NCBI RefSeq assembly: GCF_003369915.1
Contig: NW_022881614.1
Span: 744,001 to 808,000 of the forward strand
Source of the DNA: Drosophila miranda
Lineage: Eukaryota > Arthropoda > Insecta > Diptera > Drosophilidae
Length of the DNA: 64,000 nucleotides
Direction: 5' to 3'
Positions 36,535-48,587 of the stretch are shown one piece after another (the stretch's first letter is position 1; the number at the start of each line of letters is the position of its first letter). A program made the translations under genes and the position numbers. The notes below the pieces were generated by a model. The model did not search any database and was not told the origin of the DNA. It saw only the letters and a program-made list of their open reading frames with translations.

Positions 36535-38624
36535 TTAGGTTAGGTTGACCCGGACGGCCCTCAGAGGGGGCCCCACATAGGCCAGTATGGCCCTTAGTTG
36601 TACGGATAGGGGGGGGTATGAACCGTCGCGGCAGTGTTTAGGGGGTTTTGAAGTCCTCGAGGATCGAGGTATTTTTCGCATAGACCAGTAGTTGCTGTGG
36701 CGTCCTCTTGGAGGCATCTTCCAGTGATGCCAGCACTGGCGCGCCCAAGTACTTCCTCCTTGCCCTTAAGAGAGCAGGACAGTTGCAGATGAGATGTTCT
36801 AGGGTTTCGGTTGCCCCAGGTTCGTCACATTTCCTACAACTGTCTCTGTTTGTGATTCCTAGCTTTGTTGCATGCGCCGCAGCCAGGCAGTGGCCCGTTA
36901 ATATTCCCACTAATAATCTGCAGTCCTTCCGTGGTAGGTGCAGCAGGTAGTGGCTGAGTTTGTCATTGCGGTCCTTGCACATGATTTTCGAGGTTCTGCA
37001 GGCGGTGGTACTCCTCCACCTGCTTTCGGTTTGTGATCCGGCCTGCTTTTCTAGATCGCTTTGCAGCGTTCTAAGGGAGACAGGCACGTTCTCGGTTCTC
37101 GTATTCGCCAGTCCGACGCCTTCCTTAGCTAGTACGTCCGCCGTCTCGTTTCCTTCGATGCCCTGGTGGCTGGGAATCCAGTAGATCCGCACTGACTTTG
37201 TCGTGCTTAGGGTATCTAGTGCCTCCCTGCTCGCCAAGACATTTCTGGAACTGACTGCGGACGACTTTATGGATCTTATCGCCGCTTGGCTGTCGACGAA
37301 TAGGTTGACCGCATCGTGTGCTCTTTCAGTGAGAAGAGCGACCTCTGCTGCTTTCTTGATGGCAAAAACCTCTGCCTGGAATATGCTACAATGGTCCGGT
37401 AGCTTATATGACAGCCTTATCTCAGGGTCTGTACAGTATAGGCCCGCTCCTACTCCTCCGTCCATCTTGGAGCCGTCCATATATATTGAGGTGCTCCGTT
37501 TGGTCTCTTCCGATTTTCCAGTCTTCAGGTCCCAAAGATGCAGTTGTTTTTACGTCGAGGCATGTTTGGGGGGTCATGTAATCAGTTGATCTGTTCATTT
37601 CCCTTCCAATTGAACTATGCCCGTATTCTTGTGGCGACATATTTCCTGAAGCGATGAGGCGTTGTGCTGCCTTTCCTGCAGTCAGACGTGCGTGGATCTA
37701 GGGGTTCGATTCCAAGTAGGGTTTCGAGTGCTTTTGTTGGGGTTGACCTCAGCGCCCCTGTAATACAGAGCAAAGCCTGTCGCTGAGTCCTTTCTATAAG
37801 CTTATGATACGTTTTCTTTCCAGTAGCTTGCCACCACACTAAGACTCCATACAGCAGAGTTGGTCGCACCACCGAGATGTAAATCCAATGCATCAGAGCC
37901 GGAGATAGGCCCCATGTGCTGCTGAGCATCTTCTTGGATGCATAAAGCGCAATGGTGGCCTTCTTCACCCTTTCCAATACATTGGGTTTCCATGCCAGTT
38001 TACTATCCAGTACTGTGCCCAGGTATTTGACTTGTGTTTTTGGGGTTAGCCTAGTTTGATTGATCTTCGGGGGGTCCATATCGGTACCTTGTACCTCTTG
38101 GTAAAGAGGATGAGGTCCGTCTTGTCCGCGTTGATACTGAGTCCTACCTCTTCCGCCCACTCACGTATCTCCCTGAGTGTACGTTCCATTAAGGAGCTGA
38201 GGGTCGATGGACATACACCCGTAATAAGTATGCTTATGTCGTCTGCATAAGCTGTTATCTTTGGGGCCTTCCTTTCAAATCCCTTGATGAGGTCGTCGAC
38301 CACCAGATTCCACAGTAGTGGCGACAGGACTCCACCCTGAGGTGTGCCTCTGTGTGCCCCCTTTACCATGGAAGCAGTGCCCACTCCGATTGCACCCGTC
38401 TTTAACTTAGGAGGTTTTTGATCCAGACGTTGATTGCAGGGTGTATGTTATTCGCTTCTAGGCGACTTGTTATTGCGGTTGTGGCCACGTTGTTGAATGC
38501 TCCTGAGATGTCCACAAATGCTCCCAAAGCATACTTATTGTTGTGAAGGGCGCTCTCGATGGTGGCTACTAGCGAGTGTAGTGCCGTCTCCAGTGATTTC
38601 CTCCCCTTGGTAAAATAATTCATT
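36535..38624 (-). mobile_element. LOA/I-group LINE, 5'-truncated and frameshifted, with RNase H
   Basis: On the minus strand, 38623-37615 encodes the C-terminal half of a reverse transcriptase: the RGTPQGGVLSPLLWN block, AYADDISIL with the YADD catalytic motif, and a thumb/connection region. It is split by a stop near 38402 and a frameshift near 38100. ORF 36638-37480 encodes RNase H with the expected acidic residues (MDGSKMDGG, FQAEVFAI, FVDSQAA, GNETADVLA) and then a CCHC finger (CRKCDEPGATETLEHLICNC). RNase H after RT is characteristic of the LOA/I group, which includes TRIM of D. miranda and bilbo. The 3' end is a short TTAGG(T) repeat tail at 36535-36556 rather than poly(A). It is truncated at 38624 inside the RT domain. 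Confidence 0.8.
36638..37480 (-). CDS. RNase H plus zinc-knuckle ORF of the LOA-type LINE
   Basis: A 280-residue open reading fragment. RNase H (roughly residues 1-130) would degrade the RNA strand of the RNA:DNA hybrid during reverse transcription; its acidic active-site residues are present. The C-terminal CCHC knuckle would bind nucleic acid. It is part of a longer pol protein that is broken upstream, so it is not expected to be expressed on its own. Confidence 0.7.
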   Translation of the reverse strand: MDGSKMDGGVGAGLYCTDPEIRLSYKLPDHCSIFQAEVFAIKKAAEVALLTERAHDAVNLFVDSQAAIRSIKSSAVSSRNVLASREALDTLSTTKSVRIYWIPSHQGIEGNETADVLAKEGVGLANTRTENVPVSLRTLQSDLEKQAGSQTESRWRSTTACRTSKIMCKDRNDKLSHYLLHLPRKDCRLLVGILTGHCLAAAHATKLGITNRDSCRKCDEPGATETLEHLICNCPALLRARRKYLGAPVLASLEDASKRTPQQLLVYAKNTSILEDFKTP

Positions 38625-41169
38625 TTTTGTTTTCTTCTGTTTTTCTGTTTTGGGTTTTGCCAAAACGAAACGAGCCAAGCCGGCCCCAGTCCCCCCCCCG
38701 GACTCCGGTTCGGGCCAGGTCCAGAGCAGGGAACACGTTAAGAGGGTGGGGGCAGAGAAGACTGCTCTATCGTCTGGCTCTTGGCGACAGCAATTTACCT
38801 TCGCGTACGCGTAGAACAGCAGCAGCCATCCCTGAAGAGCCAGAGGAAGAAAAAGTGCCTCCAGGCGAACAGGCTTGAGACAGCGGAGAGACTGAAAGTG
38901 AAGAGGGGAGCGGGGGAACGGGAGGAGTGGTGTCCAGACCTAGTCTCTCTCTCTATAAATAAGCCAAAAACTCAGAGCAGAGCAGAGCCCCTTAACAAGC
39001 TGAACATAGGCAGACGCACGAGTGTGGAGTTATTATGCGATCATATTTTAATTGCAGGATTATTATTATGCAGGCAGACCCACAAGAGTCCCCCCTTCCC
39101 CCCCTCTATTCGATGCATGCCACAGCAACAAGCACAACAACAACAACATCAGCAGCATAATCAAGCAACTGTCCGGCAAACAAACAAAACACCTGCAGAG
39201 TCTCCAGTCACCAGTCCCCAGACCCCAGATCCCATTCGACATCGCATGGCTGTGGTGCTGAGTGGAGCAGTCCTGAAGACCCGCTGAAGATTGTGGATCG
39301 CAGATCGCAGACCGCCTGGCTCTACCTTGGACAGGTGCGTGAACGGACGCAAAGAGAGAGAGAGAGAGAGAGCTCTATTATGAAGGAAGGCAACCCAACC
39401 CGAATATGGAATGCTCTGATTGTGGGATCCCATATCCCCCCGAATCGAATGTTCTATCCATCTTCCTTTTGGGGGAGTGTCCTGGCTAATCCTTACTGCT
39501 GCACACACAATATCATGCACTGCAATTGCTGCAATTACCTTTTGTCAAGGGTATCCCCACACATACTACTCTATACATTGGAGCTCCGATATGAGTACTA
39601 GTACGAGTACGAGTATAGTTTTTTTTTGAAAACCAAATTCACTTGCAGTTTGTGGTTGTGGCTGCAGTTGTTGCAGTTGCAGTTGTAGTAGTTGCCGTTG
39701 CTGTTGCCGTTGCAAATGGTGGGCGGAAGGGGCAAACGAGTTGGCCCCGCCACTCCACTCTCCTGAGAGTGTGTGTGAGTGTGTGCTGTGTACTGTGTTC
39801 GCCGTTTGTCAGTTGACTAAAACTGGTATGGTTGCATTTTTATTATACAGCGAACAGAAACACAACAGCAACAGCAGCAACAGCAACAACAGCAAAAAGG
39901 CGACACCTAGGAGTACCAGAGAGTCTGTTCTGTTCTGTTCTGTCCGATTGTGTATGCCGAGGGAGTGGCGGGAGAATGGAGGGTACAGGGTGCATGGTGC
40001 AGGGTGCAGGCTGTAGAGTGCCACTGCAACTGTGGAATGGCACTGGTATTGGCACTGGATAGGTACCTGGGACTGTCATCTAGGCCTAGTGTCGCCTGTA
40101 GTCGGTCGCTCACTGCTGGCTCAGATATGTGTTGTGTCTTGGCATTGGCATTACCCGTCGTCGTAATTTGTATTTGTGTCCTGCCATTCAGCTATTCCTC
40201 TGCCACTCAGCAGCAGCCCCAGTCTTCGGTCTTCGGTTTTCAGAGTCTTCCGAGTCTTCGGCCGTCAGTCTTCAGTCCCTTCCCTCCTAATGAGCCAACT
40301 CATTGTATGCCCTGCTCTCTCTCTCTCTCTCTGTGTTCGAGGATAATACTCGTGCTTTTTTATGGTTATGTCAATGTAATACAGGAAATTGCCGGCGATT
40401 AGGTTAGTGACAATCCCAGTTGCAATTGCAATTGTCCGTGGCAGTGGCAGTTGCAGCTGCTGCAGCTATTAATCAGCCAGAGGGGGGGACTTGACACATC
40501 GTTACTAATTGGATAAACAATGCGTCTCACGAGTGATTCATGCCACATTCAAAGAGCGGTACTGCACTAGAGCCTCCTCCTCTGATTCCTCTTAATCTCT
40601 CCATAAGCGAATTTACCTAAATTGGAGATAACTCTTTTCAGCGAAGTAAATGAATAATCACAAGATTTTCACTGGAAAGTCTCCTCTCCTCTCCTTATTC
40701 ATTCAGTGTAAACTTTCGAGCAGCTTCGAAGAGTAAATTTACGACGGGGCAAAATTCTATGCAAATGTTTTTTATTAATTACTTTCAAAGAACACACACA
40801 GACACAACATACATACATACGTACATATGTGCACATATATGTTCGACATACATATACGGATACGGATCGGACATAATTTGGTATATTTTTGTAATTTGAG
40901 CTGTTTCTGATTCCGTTTTGCAAGACACTCCCGCGATGATTTGTCGACTATAAATTCCATACACATAGGTACATATTTACATATGTGCATATGTATGTAC
41001 GAGTAGTAAATATGTACATCAGCATGTAGAGGAGGTGCATGTCCAAGTGGGTGTCTAGTCTTTGTGACTTCGAGAGTGATGTGGCAGAGGGGCACCGACC
41101 AGGAGAGCCGGACAGCACAGCCGGAGAGCAGAGCGGTCCGAATGTGATAATAGAATTCAAACAATTCAA
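38625..41169. other. Intergenic sequence rich in simple repeats
   Basis: No gene is recognised. Simple repeats: a GA run at about 39352-39372, CAA/CAG triplets at about 39133-39155 and 39862-39896, GTTGCAGTTG-type repeats at about 39660-39715, a TC run at about 40314-40332, and ATACATACATACGTACATATG near 40808-40840. The open frames here are byproducts of these repeats. Confidence 0.45.
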
Positions 41170-42834
41170 CAATTTTCGGAGTCCCAGTACGGATTCCGGA
41201 AGGCCAAATCAACGGTCGACGCCATCAAGGCAGTCACCGACATTGCATCCAGAGCGATCGAGGGAATAAGATGGAGATTTGGGACAAAGGAGTACTGCGC
41301 GGTGGTGACCCTGGATATCCGTAACGCGTTTAACTCAGCGAACTGGTCTCGGATAAACGAGGCGCTCGGGAGAATTGGAGTTCTCACCTACCTGCTTCGG
41401 ATAATAGCCAGCTACCTGTCGGGGAGGGTACTGAGGTACGAGACGGAGGACGGACCAAAGCTCTACAGGGTGACAGCCGGAGTTCCACAGGGATCAGTCT
41501 TAGGACCTCTACTGTGGAACATAATGTACGACGACGTCCTGAGACTCCAGCTCCCGCAGGGATGCACGCTTGTCGGTTTCGCTGACGATCTCGGCCTGGT
41601 CGTGGTAGCCAAAGAGCTCCGAGATGTCGAGGCGACGGCCAACGAGGCAATTCGGATCGTATCCAACTGGATGGAAAACGCGGGATTGGACCTGGCTGGC
41701 CACAAAACGGAGGCTGTACTCATCACGAGTCGGAAGAAGGTGGAGTACGCGACGTTTCGCGTGGGTAATGCGACTATTAAGTCGCAGGAGTCAATCCGGT
41801 ACCTAGGCGTTATGCTGGATAACCGATTGAACTACCTGGCCCACATCGAGTACGTGAGTCAAAAAGCCTCCCGGATGCAGGCAGCACTCGCAAGGATGCT
41901 CCCCAATATTGGTGGACCCAAGGCAGGTCGTCGCATACTCCTGGCGAGAGTAGTGGCCTCGATCCTACTGTACGCTGCGCCGGTGTGGTCTTCAACCCTA
42001 TCCGGAAACATGAGTCTAAGAAGAAAGATGTCAGTGCCATATCGGCTCTGCGCTCTTCGAGTAGTGTCTGGATATAGGACGGTGTCGGATAACGCAGCCC
42101 TGGTCCTCGCGGCCATTATACTGGTGGATATACTAGCGCTCGAGATGACGCATGTATATGAAGCGCGCGCAGGGATGCGAACTAATGCATCGCTAGAGAC
42201 CATCCGTGCGTCGGAAAGGCGGGCGTCGATAGAAAAATGGCAGGCAAGATGGGACACGGCCACAAATGGACGGTGGACCCATAGACTAATCCCGGACATT
42301 GAGTCATGGATAGGGCGGAGAAGCGGAGAGATGAACTACCACCTCACCCAATTCCTGACGGGTCACGGAGGATACAGGAAGTATCTACATAGGTTCAAAC
42401 ACGAGGATACTCTCGAGTGTCCTGAGTGTTCGAATGAGAGCGAGGATCCGGAGCATGTGATCTACCACTGCACGAGGTACCGCTCAAGTGCTGAGTATTT
42501 CCCACGACCAGAGGAGCTAATGGCGTTCATGACGGAGTCCGACGAGAACTGGCAGCGCGTTAGCAACACCCTAATAACCATCCAGAGCGATCTGAGAAGA
42601 TGCGAAAGGGAGCGACGCGTAGAGGAGAGTGCCTAACGTAGGCAACCCACACCCGCGAAGTAATACTTTGCGGTGATCCCGCGGGGAATGAGGTGTGCAG
42701 CTGTGCGTGGTGGTGAGTTTAGCTGGGAAGCCCCGAAGGGGTAGTCCAGTGCGTTGACTGGTACGGGCCGGTCGCGTCTCTTAGAGATTCTCACCCGCCG
42801 TGGCGTATCCATGGAAAAAAAAAAAAAAAAAAAA
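41170..42834 (+). mobile_element. R1-like LINE, 5'-truncated, with poly(A) tail
   Basis: The element begins inside the RT domain (SQYGFRKAKSTVDAIKAVTD) and runs through GVPQGSVLGPLLWN and the FADD catalytic motif (LVGFADDLGLVV) to a C-terminal CCHC motif (CPECSNESEDPEHVIYHC). The stop is at 42634-42636, followed by about 180 bp of 3' UTR and a 20-bp A run at 42815-42834. The combination of RT and C-terminal finger without RNase H, and the style of the RT blocks, resemble the R1 clade; I cannot name the family. No target-site duplication could be picked out. Confidence 0.75.
41302..42636 (+). CDS. Reverse transcriptase fragment of the R1-like LINE
   Basis: A 444-codon uninterrupted frame; the first listed codon is GTG, and the frame is open upstream to the truncation point. 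It holds RT palm and thumb motifs (LDIRNAFNSANW, FADD, LGVMLDNRLNY) and the C-terminal CCHC. The absence of stops suggests a fairly recent insertion, but without an N-terminus or promoter it should be inert. Confidence 0.75.
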   Translation: MVTLDIRNAFNSANWSRINEALGRIGVLTYLLRIIASYLSGRVLRYETEDGPKLYRVTAGVPQGSVLGPLLWNIMYDDVLRLQLPQGCTLVGFADDLGLVVVAKELRDVEATANEAIRIVSNWMENAGLDLAGHKTEAVLITSRKKVEYATFRVGNATIKSQESIRYLGVMLDNRLNYLAHIEYVSQKASRMQAALARMLPNIGGPKAGRRILLARVVASILLYAAPVWSSTLSGNMSLRRKMSVPYRLCALRVVSGYRTVSDNAALVLAAIILVDILALEMTHVYEARAGMRTNASLETIRASERRASIEKWQARWDTATNGRWTHRLIPDIESWIGRRSGEMNYHLTQFLTGHGGYRKYLHRFKHEDTLECPECSNESEDPEHVIYHCTRYRSSAEYFPRPEELMAFMTESDENWQRVSNTLITIQSDLRRCERERRVEESA

Positions 42835-43002
42835 GATACGGTGGGGATGGGGACGGGGAAGTGAAATGAAATGTTTATATGTTTCTCATTATAATAAAAT
42901 AAAATCGCACGCTCTCAGTCAGCGATTCCCATCTCCATTGCAAAGAGAGCAGCCAGAAGGGAATGGTGTGGCGGTGGGGGTAAAGATTAGTTGCAAAAAG
43001 AG

Positions 43003-43624
43003 ACGAGGGGGAACGTTGTGAGTTGCTGCGGAGACCGCAACTCTACAGTTATACCCGATACTAAGTCAGTATGGCTCTCCTCCGGCAGACGCCGCTAATA
43101 TTAAACGACACGACAAGGAGTGCTTGCCAGAGAGACAGAAAATCAGTCTGAGCGTGACGTCGGGGGCTGCGTAGCCAGTGCAAATTGATTTGTTCCTTTT
43201 GGCTATAAAAATGATCTGATCTGATCCAGATTCAGCAATCTGATAGAAATGGTCATCCTCACCGATTCTGCGTTTTTGGTTTTATCGTATCTTTAAAAAT
43301 GTGGATGCCACAGATTTTCGTCCTTTGTGGGGGCGGAAATGGGCGGGGCGAAGTTTTGAAATATTTTTGTAGCAGTGACATATCACAGAAGTCTGGATCC
43401 AAAACATCGTTGCTCTAGCTTTTATAGTCTTTGAGCACTAGGCGCTGAAGGGGACGGACGGACATAAGGACAGACAGACAGGGCTCAATCGACTCGGCTA
43501 TTGATGCTGATCAAGAATATATATACTTTATGGGGTCGGAAACGATTCTTTCTGGACGTTACACACATCCACTTTTACCACAAATCTAATATACCCCAAT
43601 ACTCATTTTGAGTATCGGGTATAA
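43003..43624 (-). mobile_element. INE-1/DINE-1-like element, copy 10 (internally deleted)
   Basis: Both ends are intact on the minus strand (ACGAGGGGGAACGTTG at the low end, GAGTATCGGGTATAA at the high end). The middle is missing, leaving about 620 bp; the deletion junction is near 43245. Confidence 0.8.
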
Positions 43625-44925
43625 AAAGTAAAGACGCAAAGTTTACCCGTAATTACACTTCCTGATCGGGGGCGCTGCCAGACCCAGACGGGGGGGCGGT
43701 GGCGGCTAGGGCCAGGAATCGGCGGCAGTGCTCGTAACAACAACAGAATCGGAAATTAATTATGCTTGACATGTTGTTGCTGCCTTCGCCTCTCGCCTGT
43801 GGATGACTTCTGGGTTGTGGTGAGGGTTGGGGTTTGAAGTGCGGCTGTGGATTGTTGGGTGGCGGGGGGAGGCAGGGCAGGTGTTGTAGCCCAGCGCAAT
43901 TGTTGCTTCTGCTGCTGCTGCTGAGATTGTTGAAATTGCTGGTGTACTCGTAGTTGTAGGTTTAGTTGTTGCTTTTGTTGGTGTCGATATGAATCGCATT
44001 TTCAATTGGCTTCTGTTTCAGTGTCTCTTCTCTTTGGCACAAGAGAGTGTGGCAAGAGAGGGGGACATGGACACGGACACGGACACGCACTGGGCACTCC
44101 ACTCCGCTCAGAGCTTCACCATGAGAAGAATTCTCTTAAGCAAACGCATAATTTATTTCGATTTCCACTCGGAATATTTCGTACGTTTTTTCACACACTT
44201 TCGAACCTCCTCCCCTTCGCATAGAGTACCTCCTCCTCCTCCTTGCAGGCGGCTCCACAGATTACGCATACGACACGTTGTCTCTGCTGCTGCATCTGTC
44301 TGGGCCCCTGCCGCCTGTCAAAGGTTCAATTTGTGTGCGGCGAGTGCAATTTTCATTCGGAATTAAGATTGAGATTGAGAATTGGGAATTGTGAATCGCG
44401 GGGAGTGTATAGTACAGTAGAATGAAATTGCGCCCCAATTTGCTTTTGTCGCCGCGTACAATGGAAATGCCTCGATTTCCTCCTCTCAAATCGGGAAACT
44501 TGGTCCATTCGACCCCGGGCCCGGGCTAATACTACATACAGCCTCTTCTCTTTGCTCTGCTCTGCAGTAATTAACGGCGAATGTATGGTATGGTATGCCC
44601 GCAGATAGATTGATAGAACTTTCGTATGTAATTGCCAAACATCAAAGTCGGTGTCGGTGTCGGCATCGGTGTCGCATTCGCAGCGCAATGATTGGAGAGT
44701 GAATTGAATTTCAGTCCGCAATCGCACTCGCAATCCATTCCATTGCTCGGGGAAATGAACACCTTGTCGGTGGCAAAGTGTTAACATGTGGAGCATAACC
44801 TGCGCCCCCCAGCCCCATGGCCTGGACTCAATTAAAATTCCCAGAAATGTTGCCAATTATTGTACCCCCCGTAGAATTTGTCAGCTGGCATTCCGTGATG
44901 TCTCTTCTTCTTTCGCTCGCGCTTT
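43625..44925. other. Unique intergenic sequence
   Basis: No gene is recognised. A GGGGGG/GGCGG-rich patch lies near 43685-43720, a GCTGCT run near 43908-43925, and a GGACAC repeat near 44064-44088. Confidence 0.4.
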
Positions 44926-45593
44926 TTATACCCGATACTCAAAATGAGTATTGGGGTATTTTGGATTTGTGGTAAAAGTGGATCTGTGTAACGTCCAGAA
45001 GGAATCGTTTCCGACCCCATAAAGTCTTGATCAGCATCAATAGCTGAGTCGATTGAGCCCTGTCTGTCCGTCCGTCCATCCGTCTGTCCGTCCCCTTCAG
45101 CGCCTAGTGCTCAAAGACTATAAGAGCTAGAGCAACGACGTTTTATATCCGGACTTCTGCGATATGTCACTGCTACAAGTATATTTCAAAACTTTGCCCC
45201 GCCCACTTCCGCCCCCCCACAAAGAGCGAAAATCTGTGGCAGAATCGCAGAATCGTAGAGGATTACTATATGTTCTATAGTGTAAAATCGGAACCAGATC
45301 GTATAATTATTATAGCCAGAATCAAGAAAACAATATCATTTTTTCTCGCTCTGTCTCTCTCTAACACACAGGTTTCAGTGTCGGTTTTACCAATTGCAAA
45401 ATGTGAGTTCAAGGATCTCAGATCCTATAAGAGCCACTCCTGTGATATCGGACGTATATCTCAAAATTTCACACGCACTCCTTGTCGTGTCGTTCAATAT
45501 TAGCGGCGTCTGCCGGAGGAGAGCCATACTGACTAAGTATCGGGTATAAATGTAGAGTTGCGGTGTCCACAGCAACTCACAACGTTCCCCTCG
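44926..45593 (+). mobile_element. INE-1/DINE-1-like element, copy 11 (internally deleted)
   Basis: It starts TTATACCCGATACTC and ends AACGTTCCCCTCGT. Several internal blocks are deleted (about 670 bp remain). The TCCG tract is short (45064-45093). Confidence 0.8.
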
Positions 45594-48587
45594 TTTAGTC
45601 ATGGGAATGGAATCAGGCAGACAGGCAGGGGGTCATTCTGGGTCTTTCCCCACTCTCTATAAAACTCTGTGATTGCTATGAGCAGAACTTTGGATGTACA
45701 TTAGGTCCCCCCATACGTAGTGTCGATTAGATTCAGGGCACTCTGGTGCTGGTGCACCGCCATTAATGAAATAAAGTTCAAGAATTGGCACAGTCTACGA
45801 CTGTACGAATACGTACTGATAAGAAGATCAGCTTTGAATGGAATGGAATATGGTACGAGGCACGAGGTATCGTGGTATCGCACTTAATGACTTATAGGAG
45901 GTGGTACTTCACCGCTTACGAGCTGCGACTTACGAATATACAGTTCCCACAATTAGCCAGTACATTTCGCATATCATATTAAATGCACTTAGAGGTGCAC
46001 TCTGCTCTGTGGCATTTGCTTGCGTCAGTTGCAAGCTCTTGGCTCATAAGAGATACAGATACAAATACGAAGCGACGGGCTTCGGGGGCTTCGGGCGATG
46101 GGATAATTCACACTTAACCGGCGGCCAAATCAAATAGCCAGCCATTTGACATTTATGCCGTGGCTGCTCACAGATGTTGGAAAATCTACTGCTGCTGCTG
46201 CTGTTGCTGCTGCTGCCAGGTAGGAAAATGCCATGTCGCTGCAGCTGGGAGATGATTTATGCACTCATTGTGTGTGTGTCTCGTACTCGATGGAAAATTG
46301 CAGTTATCACGAACGATGGATACTCGGCCAAGCTTTTGGTTATGCTTTTGGCTGATGCTAAGACTCTACTGCTGGGTTTCCCAGGCCATACATTTTGTCA
46401 CAAGAGGTTGCCTAGTCATTATTTATCAGGCAAGTCAGTCGGAGTGGCGATGAGAGGAGAGGAGAGAAGGGGAGGGAAGAGCAGAGAACCACAACCGAAA
46501 GCGACGTCAACGATCGACGGAGTGGAGCTACCAGGTTGGAACCGTGACGCAGTATGCGATTTACTTGAAAATTAAATAATTGCGTTTCATTAAACGCTAT
46601 TTGCATTTGCATAGCGTTTGTCTCCGTACCCCCTTTTAACGTGCAAAGCAATTCGGCATAAACATCATTGGGTCTAGTGGTAGGTTCGTGGGTGGAGGCG
46701 ACTCTGCCCGCCCCACAATTTTCCACGCCACTTGAGCGTAATTAAGCGTTGAGCTCCTAAGCGTTCAGCAAATAAGCGAAACCGCAGTCTCCAGGTATCT
46801 CCACAGATTGGATGCTTACGAGAATATATATATAGAACTGTTACCGCAGCGCATCGATGCTATTTTGATATGGGCAAATATTTGCAATTAGCCATTATTT
46901 GCCTTCGGGCCGACTCCATTCTTGACTCGATTTCGGTTTCAGCCGCGACTATTAGCTTAGCAATTTGTGGGTCTATTTTTGGGCCAGCAGTCGAGTCGGT
47001 TGTGGATAATCCCAGGCCAAATATCGAACCCCGATCCGATAGAACCGCGACGAGCCAGAGAACCAACACCGAGGTCTGGTCCCTGGGCTCCTAGGGCTTT
47101 GGTCATTATCCAGAAGGTTATCACGCACGCGGCATTGGCAAATGGGAAATGGAGCGCACAAACAATCTGCTCGAATTTCCCTAATGGCCAAAGTTCATTT
47201 GCCCCAAACATAATGCCGCCTGCTGCAAAACATGGGCAGATATTGATACCCGCAGCACTTGAGGATTGGAGGTGTTCTAGAGGAGGAGCTGGAACAACAA
47301 CTGATGTCTGCTGTCGAAGTCAAAGTCAGACAAAGATCAAGTGCTGCTGCGTCCCCTCTTGCTGTTTACACAGGCGGCACGGCTCTCACGCTGTAATTAT
47401 GTGGTGGATCCATAGACCAGCCCCATTGCCGTTGCCATTGCCATCCATAGCCACAGCCACAATCCCTCCAATACACATCAACAATTTATTGTCAACTTGG
47501 CTAATTGAAAGGCCAAGCCACATGTCCACATAACAATAAAGGGGGCGGTGTATGGTGGACGGTGGGTGTGGTAGTGGCCGGGTCAGTGCATTGCCAATTT
47601 GACAGACCATTGTAGACGCTGTAGAGGTGGGGGAGGGAGGCAGAGAAATGGAGTATTATTTACCGTTGGCCCTGTCGACGCCTAACAAGGCGTATGCGCC
47701 ATTTGTTGGCCCAGAGCCGCGTGTAGTGGCGACTGGCCAGTGGCTCTAAAACTGTTTTTGTAGCGTAAAGTTTTAAGTGAACTGTGTTTGGGGGTATTTC
47801 CTTTTGGATTTCGGTTGCATTTGGAACACTCATTCGATACGAGATAAAACTCAACTTGATCTCAATAGAAAACCTAACTAAAACGCATCGAATTACACGC
47901 TTCCCCATCCGAGCGGGAGAACGGGACTGGAGATCGAGGATTGAAGGCGTGGAAGCGATCAGCGCCTTGTCTGAGCATTTCGCCAGTGAGTCAACCCGGC
48001 GGAGGCTGGGATGGCGTCGTGCCGCTGACCAATCTCTGTCACGCTGAAAATGTTCGACTGATCAAATTACAAGTGTGGCCAATTATTTTGTCTGATAGCC
48101 AAGAAGTGTGTGTTCTTGGCTCGCTAAAGAGTGACATACGCAATTTCGCTGGGATTTCGCAGCACCCCTCTCCTGAAGATTCTGCTGCAAAGGGACGGAT
48201 AGTTCAGACAATAAAAGCCTATGGGGCCAAGCAAAATATTTAAAATCGTTATTTATATTGGCAAACAATTTGTCTATAGTATGTGGTGTGGCTACCACAA
48301 TTACAAACGTCTAGAGTTGTATATGTATATGATGTATAGTATATCCATGTACAGAGGTAACTAAGACTAAATAATGCAACTTAGGCTACGAAAAGGAAAC
48401 GGGGCGCTGGGTTAGGTTAGGTTGGGAGAGTGGCAACAATCTTTACACTTATCACTAGGGGGTACGTCGTATCGTAATGCACTAATCTGAGTTTAGCAGT
48501 CGTTGCTTAGTGTCATAAGCCGAATTTAAGATATAACAATGACTTAACGTGATCTACTGTACACCAAACGTTGTGCTTTCTTAACCA
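45594..48587. other. Intergenic sequence upstream/downstream of the TM2D1 gene
   Basis: No gene is recognised. A CTG-repeat-encoded leucine run (46186-46220) gives a signal-peptide-like open frame. A short TTAGGTTAGGTT tract lies at about 48413-48424, like the tail of the LOA-type LINE. The last 300 bp or so are likely the 3' UTR/flank of the minus-strand TM2D1 gene. Confidence 0.4.

Noticed and set aside
36535-36556. TTAGG repeats as an interstitial insect telomere
   Set aside because: Drosophila lacks TTAGG telomeres, and the tract is exactly the 3' end of a LINE.
46174-46575. Open frame starting with a leucine-rich, signal-peptide-like stretch
   Set aside because: The leucine run comes from a CTG repeat, the downstream sequence has no family features, and a GTAGG donor alone does not make an exon.
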